Positions 58,241 to 64,000 of a stretch of 64,000 bases of DNA are shown here, piece after piece (position 1 is the first letter of the stretch; every line of letters starts with the position of its first letter). A program made the translations under genes and the position numbers. Where the stretch lies: the NCBI GenBank assembly GCA_933228675.1, contig OW121741.1, positions 77,154,387 through 77,218,386 of the forward strand, written 5' to 3'. Under the pieces are notes generated by a model. The model had not been told where the DNA came from, did not search any database, and worked only from the letters and a program-made list of their open reading frames with translations. Origin of the DNA: Stomorhina lunata (lineage: Eukaryota; Arthropoda; Insecta; Diptera; Rhiniidae).

Positions 58241-61200
58241 ATTTTCTATAAAAAAAATTTATGACAATAATTTTCTATACAAAAATTGTATGACCAAATT
58301 TTTTTTAAAGAAAAATTTAAAATAACCAAAAATTTTCTGTAGACAAATTTTATAACAAAATTTTGTATACAAAAATTGTATGACCAAAAATTTTCTGTAG
58401 AGAAATTTTATGACCAAGAATTTTGTAAAGAAAAATTTTATGAATTTTATGAAAAATTTAAGATTTAAATTTTTTTTTAGAAAAATTTTCTTTCTTACAG
58501 AAAGTTCCGATGTTTTATGGCCAAAAATTTTCTATAGAAAAATATTATGACCCAAAATTTTCTATAAAAAATTTTTTTTTGACAAAAATTTTCTAAACAA
58601 AAAATGTAAGATAAAATTTTTCTATCGAAAATGTTTGGTTATTACAATTTTTCTACAGAAAATTTTTATGATCCAAAAATGTCTTTAGAAAAATTTTATG
58701 ACCAAAAATTTTATACCGAAAAATTTTATGAACTAAAATTTTCTATAGAAAAATTTTATGAGCAATAAATTTGTACATAAAAATTTTATGACCAAAAATT
58801 TACTATAGAAAAATTTTGACTAAAAATTTTCTATAAAAAAATTTTGACAAAAAATTTTCTATTAAAAAATTTTAAGACCAAAAGTTTTCTATAAAAAAAT
58901 TTTATAAACAAAAATTTTCCATAGAAAACTAAAAATATTTTATAGAAAAGTTTTATGACCTAAAATTTTCTAAAAATACATTTTATGGCCAAAAATTTTC
59001 TATAGAAAAAATTTATAACCAAACATTTTCTATAAAAAAATTTTATAACCAAAAATTTTCTATAGAAAAATTTTTTAATCGAAAAGTTTCTATAGACAAA
59101 TTTAATGACCAAATATTTTCTATAGAAAAATTTTATAACCAAACATTTTCTATAGAAAATTTTATGACCAAAAATTATTTATAGAAAAATTGTTTAACCA
59201 AACATTTTCTGTAGAAAAATTTTATGACTAAAAATTTTTTATAGGAAAATTTTACGGACAAATTTTTTATGGAAAAATTTTCTATAGAAAAATTTTATGA
59301 TCAAAAATTTTCTATAGAATAATTTTGCAACCAAAAATTTTCTATAGAAAAATTTGTTGACCAAACATTTTCTAAAGAAACATTTTATGACCTAAATTTT
59401 CGATGGAAAAATTTTATAATCGATAATTTCTATAGAAAAATTTTATGACTAAAAATTTTCTATAGAAAAATTTTTATTACCCCAAATTTTCTATAGAAAA
59501 ATTTGATGACAGAAAAATTTCTATAATAAAATTTTAAGACCAAAAATTTTCTATTTTATGGAAAAATTTTCTATAGAAAAATTTTATGATCAAAAATTTT
59601 CTATAGAATAATTTTGCAACCAAAAATTTTCTATAGAAAAATTTTTGACCAAACATTTTCTAAAGAAACATTTTATGACCTAAATTTTCGATGGAAAAAT
59701 TTTATAATCGAAAATTTCTATAGAAACATTTTATGACTAAAAATTTTCTATAGAAAAATTTTATTACCCCAAATTTTCTATAGAAAAATTTTATGACAGA
59801 AAAATTTCTATAATACAATTTTTAGATCAAAAATTTTCTATAGAAAAATTTTATGACCAAAAATTCTCTATAGAAAAATTTTATGACAAAAAATTTTAAA
59901 TAGAAAAATTTTAAGACCAAAACTTTTCGATAGTAAAATTCAATGGCAAAAAATTTTCTATAGGAAAATTTTATAGTAGAACATTTTCTATAGAAAAATG
60001 TTATAAACGAAAATTTTCTATAGAAAAATTTTATGACAAAAATTTTTCTATAGAAAAATTTTATGACAAAAAATTTTAAATAGAAAAATTTTAAGACCAA
60101 AAATTTTCGATAGAAAAATTCAATGGCAAAACATTTTCTATAGGAAAATTTTATAATATAATATTTTCTATAGAAAAATGCTATAAACAAAAATTTTCGA
60201 TAAAATTGTTTTATGACCAAAAAATTTCTATAGAAAAATTTTATGACAAAATTTTTTCTATAGAAAAATTTTATGACAAAAATTTTTCTATAGAAAAATT
60301 TTATGACAAAAATTTTTCTATAGAAAAATTTTATGACAAAAATTTTTCTATAGAAAAATTTTATGACAAAAATTTTTCTATAGAAAAATTTTATGACAAA
60401 AATTTTTCTATAGAAAAATTTTATGACAAAAATTTTCTATAGAAAATTTTTTTGACCAAAAATTGTCTAAAGAAAAATTTTATGACCATAAATTTTCTAT
60501 AGAAAAATTTTAATACCAAAAATTTTCCACAGAAAGATTTTATTACCAAAAATATTCTATAGAATAATTTTATAACCAAAAATTTTCTATAGAAAGATTT
60601 TTTGACCAAAAATTTTCTAAAGAAAAATTTTATGACTAAAAATTTTCTATAGAAAACTTTATGACAAACAAATTTCTATAGACAAATTTAATTTATGTGC
60701 AAATTTATTCTAAAAATAATTTTTATAGCCGAAATTTTTTATAGAAATATTTTATGACCAAAAATTTTCTATTTAAAATTTTTACGACAAAAAATTTTTT
60801 TTTAAGACCAAAAATTTATTATTACCAAAAGTTTTCTATAGTAAAATTCTATGACAAAAAATTTTCTCTACCAATTTTTTATGACACAAAATTTTCTATA
60901 GAAAAACTTTGACTAAAAAATTTTGACCAAAATTTTTTTTTAGAAAAATTTTGACCAACAATTATCCATAGAAAAATTTTATAACAAAAATTTTCTATAG
61001 AAAAATTTTATGACAAAAAATTTTTTACAGAAAAATTTTATGACAAATAAATTTTCAATAGAAAATTTTATGACTAAAAATTTTCTATAAAAAAATTTAA
61101 ACCAAAAATTTTCTTTAGAAAAATTTAATGACTAAAAATTTTCTATAGAAAAATTTAAACCAAATATTTTCTTTAGAAAAATTTAATGACCAAAAAATTT

Positions 61201-61575
61201 CTTTAGAAAAATTTAATGATCAAAAATTTTCAATAGAAAAATTTTATAAGCAAAAATTTTTTATAGAAAAGTTTTTTGACCATAAATTTTCTAGAGAAAA
61301 ATTTTATGAGCAAACATTTTTTATTGAAAAATTTTATGAGCAAAAATTTTCTATAGAAAATTTTATAACCAAAAAATTTTTAAAAAGTTTTACTGTAGTG
61401 TATTGCACTAAGAATCCCAATTTATTACAATTATTTTTTATTGTAATAAATAGTTTTTTGATAAAACCAAAAAATACAGCAAAATTTTCTGTAGAAAAAT
61501 GTTATAACCAAAAATTTTCTATACAAAAATTTTATAACCAAAAATTTTCTATAGAAAAATTTTTATAAAAAGGTA
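58241..61575 (+). repeat. Degenerate 30-bp AT minisatellite (about 110 units)
   Basis: The consensus contains CTATAGAAAAATTTTATGAC followed by CAAAAATTTT. The period is 30 bp and nearly perfect at 60,235-60,425. Elsewhere substitutions and small indels are frequent, and a block near 59,270-59,480 is repeated near 59,565-59,775. Frames with YRKF or FSIEKFYDKN repeats are translations of this unit. Confidence 0.93.
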
Positions 61576-61618
61576 TAAAAAATTGGAGGGATAGTACATA
61601 CAAATTTATTCAAAGTTA

Positions 61619-61686
61619 AATTATTTGCACTTAATCTTTGACATTAATAAATAAATGTAGTAGTCTGGGATTAAGTGCGAATAATT
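61619..61686. repeat. 18-bp inverted repeat with about 32-bp loop
   Basis: AATTATTTGCACTTAATC and the inverse GATTAAGTGCGAATAATT differ at one position. It could be a very small TIR element or a chance foldback. Confidence 0.55.
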
Positions 61687-61714
61687 TTCACAATACACAC
61701 ACAATTCTAACACA

Positions 61715-61914
61715 GTAACCTAGTTCCTTTGGTTTAGGCCCTTTCGTGCTCTCATCAGACAGAAAGATAGACAGACCGTCACCGCTCAATCGTCTTAGAA
61801 TTTCATAGGGATTCAGAATATAAATCTCTTTTGATTTTCAGCCAATATTAACGAAATTACAAACGGAATGCCCATCTCAATATACCCCTCATTTTTTTGA
61901 TGGTGCGTATAAAA
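61715..61914 (+). mobile_element. Family B 3' fragment (copy B6)
   Basis: CTCAATCGTCTTAGAATTTC, AAATTACAAACGGAATG and TTTGATGGTGCGTATA match the 3' end of B2 to B5. Confidence 0.8.
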
Positions 61915-63411
61915 AGGCAGCACAATAACATGATGTACAAATTTAATGTAAAGAAATAATGTTTACGAAAGTAGCTACTCAAGGCATCAATCTATTTACC
62001 TGGTGCTTCCATACAACCAATTCCCTTAAATGGTGCTGGTATTCGGAGACACTTTAAACATTTGATATGGGTTTTTTTTCTGTTCAAACAAAAGTGCCAG
62101 TTCATTTTATACAAAAGCCAACAAGACACCCAAAAAATTAACCAGACAAAGGATAAATTGAACGCACACACTGAAGAGGAAACGTAAAGGATAAAGGAGA
62201 CACAAATATTGGTTTCAGTAAAAAAAACACTTTTGGGTTTCTGCTGTCGTAGCATATGATAATATTTTCTTAGTAAGACGTTTTTGTTAAAACAACGATT
62301 TGCCAAGGAAAAAAGGACATCAACAAGAAAAATAAACAAATAAAATTAATAGAAAATAAATTTGTGTTACATAAAGAAAAACTATAGGTTAGCAGATGTA
62401 AAAATAAAAGGTAAATGAATATTTTGATTTTCCCCCCAATTGTTAAGCAATAAAAATTTCTATTGTATATTTTTAGGCTGATGCCAGAAAAGAATAACAA
62501 AAAATATTTAGAAAAAGGATTTTCCGCATTGTCTTAGTTTTAGGTGTTTGCTCTGATAACTTTTGTAACATTTTATGACTTTTGGTGTGAGTGTTTTTAT
62601 TTCATATTTTGAAACGAGAAAAAAAAATTTCCAAAAATCCTTTGGCCCAGAGGAAGGGTTATAATGTTTTTTTGGTTGTCTGGTCGGTTGATTGTTTTGT
62701 TTGAATTTTTAAGATTTTTTTTTTTTGGTTTTTTATAAAAAATCATATGGTTTGTGGTTGGCTGATTGCCAATAAAAACACTTTCAATTTTTCACTTTAT
62801 TTAAATATTTGTCTAAGCGAATTTGATGAACTGAATGCTGGCGGGTGCTAGAGATAGTCTTTATAAACGAAACTTCATATTTATTTCAAAATTATGACAT
62901 TTTATGGGAAAACATGTAAAAATTGTGAATTAAACCGAATGATAACATTTTAAGATCATTTTATATTACAGTTTTGAAACTTTTTTTTGAATGAATCGAT
63001 TGTTCTGACTTTAGAACTTTATAAAAATCATATTTTTTTGTTATAATTTTGAAAAATACTTACAATCCAAAAATGTGTTTCTGCTGTATGTTTTCTTAAA
63101 TCCAGTTGCATGGCACCTTAGATTTTTGTTAAGCAAATGTTACAGTTACACTATATCCTGGAAAGATAGTAAAAGGAAAGAAACTGATTAATAAACAGGA
63201 AATAAAATGAAAGCACAATAAAAAGGACAATATTTTAAAGAAAGATTTGTATTTAAAATATTTTCTTATAAGATGTGAAGACTCGGCATTGACCGGGTCT
63301 CCATAATGTTACTTGTACATGACATTTGTATGGGGTCCCAACAAACTAATATCACAAACTTTAATATAAGAATAGTACAATAAAAGTATTATATAAAGAC
63401 CTTATTTTGAA
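61915..63411. other. Unique DNA, possibly intronic
   Basis: No repeat family is recognised. It contains one weak exon candidate on the minus strand (62,000-62,170). Other frames here are short. Confidence 0.4.
62000..62170 (-). CDS. Weak exon candidate
   Basis: On the minus strand a strong acceptor-like stretch (TTTCCTCTTCAG) precedes 171 bp that stay open in one frame and end CCAG before a donor-like GTAAAT. The frame ends with KCLRIPAPFKGIGCMEAPG. Length and phases (1-1) are self-consistent, but its end phase does not match the phase-0 reading of the exon at 54,124-54,200. A shorter alternative frame ending LRELVVWKHQ would match that phase but lacks a good acceptor. It may be a false exon. 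No protein family is recognised. Confidence 0.22.
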
Positions 63412-64000
63412 AGTTTTCCATAAAAAGTAAATCTTTGAAAAATTTCCTATAAAAAGTAAATCTTTGAAAAATTTCCTATAAAAAGTAAATTTTTGAAAAA
63501 TTTCCTATAAAAAGTAAATTTTTGAAAAATTTCCTATAAAAAGTAAATTTTTGAAAAATTTCCTATAAAAAGTAAATTTTTGAAAAATTTCCTATAAAAA
63601 GTAAATTTTTGAAAAATTTCCTATAAAAAGTAAATTTTTAAAAAATTTCCTATAAAAAGTAAATTTTTGAAAAATTTCCTATAAAAAGTTAATTTTTGAA
63701 AAATTCCCTATAAAAATTAAATTTTTGAAAAATTTCCTATAAAAAGTAAATTTTTGAAAAATTTCCTATAAAAAGTAAATTTTTGAAAAATTTCCTATAA
63801 AAAGTAAATTTTTGAAAAATTTCCTATAAAAAGTAAATTTTTGAAAAATTTCCTATAAAAAGTAAATTTTTGAAAAATTTCCTATAAAAAGTAAATTTTT
63901 GAAAAATTTCCTATAAAAAGTAAATTTTTGAAAAATTTCCTATAAAAAGTAAATTTTTGAAAAATTTCCTATAAAAAGTAAATTTTTGAAAAATTTCCTA
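63412..64000 (+). repeat. 29-bp AT minisatellite, continues past the window end
   Basis: The unit is AAATTTTT, G, AAAAATTT, then CCTATAAAAAGT. The period is 29 bp, for example GTAAAT at 63,485 and 63,514. About 20 very similar units are present. It shares TTTTTGAAAAATTT and CTATAAAAA with the 31-bp satellite at 30.6 kb. Confidence 0.95.

Noticed and set aside
59822..60442. Long frames on both strands with YRKF or FSIEKFYDKN repeats
   Set aside because: They are direct translations of the 30-bp minisatellite, which is open by chance in several frames.

Overview
The window looks like repeat-rich, very AT-rich intergenic or intronic DNA from a higher dipteran fly (calyptrate-like). This is inferred from a eukaryotic tRNA-Leu gene with internal Pol III promoter boxes and a T-run terminator, a decayed mariner transposase, many non-autonomous dispersed elements with (GACG/GACA)n proto-microsatellites like the dipteran mini-me/DINE type, and one GT-AG bounded exon. 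No complete protein-coding gene is visible. Nearly every open frame over 60 codons lies inside a repeat or in low-complexity AT sequence. Family letters A-E, G, H, J and T are labels local to this report.

Layout. 1-2.4 kb: family C tail, then a B/A chimeric element. 2.4-4.6 kb: unique AT-rich DNA. 4.6-11.3 kb: A copies, family E, and a C fragment split by an A insertion. 11.3-13.1 kb: a near-perfect palindrome built of 29-bp AT repeats. 15.3-16.8 kb: fullest C copy, with a 132-bp internal tandem repeat. 18.6-20.8 kb: two terminal-inverted-repeat (TIR) elements and a 31-bp minisatellite inside an A copy. 21.3-29.1 kb: three copies of a 1.2-1.3-kb TIR element (T) with tRNA-like Pol III boxes, one of which interrupts a mariner pseudogene that also carries a D insertion. 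30.6-37.9 kb: a 7.3-kb satellite of 31-bp monomers that flips orientation at 36,057. 39.1-53.3 kb: nested A, B, E and H elements, a hAT-like foldback and the tRNA-Leu gene. 54.1-54.2 kb: a minus-strand exon predicted to encode a transmembrane segment. 54.4-57.9 kb: a 3.5-kb inverted duplication with a loop of about 28 bp. 58.2-61.6 kb and 63.4-64.0 kb: further 29-31-bp arrays.

How the parts relate. A, B, D and J share one plan: a start ACAAGTAAG(A/G) or close to it, a small GC-rich hairpin, a subterminal ATACCC-CACC block whose reverse complement closes the element, repeated GGGAGCTATGGTCAAATG modules, and GACGGACG tracts. This resembles Helentron/DINE-like elements, but the assignment is an inference. 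Five arrays with 29-31-bp periods reuse the same AAAATTTTT/CTATA vocabulary with different spacers, and two of them have turned into large palindromes. The main biological interest is therefore structural: phased A-tract satellites, long foldbacks able to make double-stranded RNA, and a TIR element with tRNA-type promoter boxes at both ends. The only supported genes are tRNA-Leu(UAG) and part of one membrane-protein gene.
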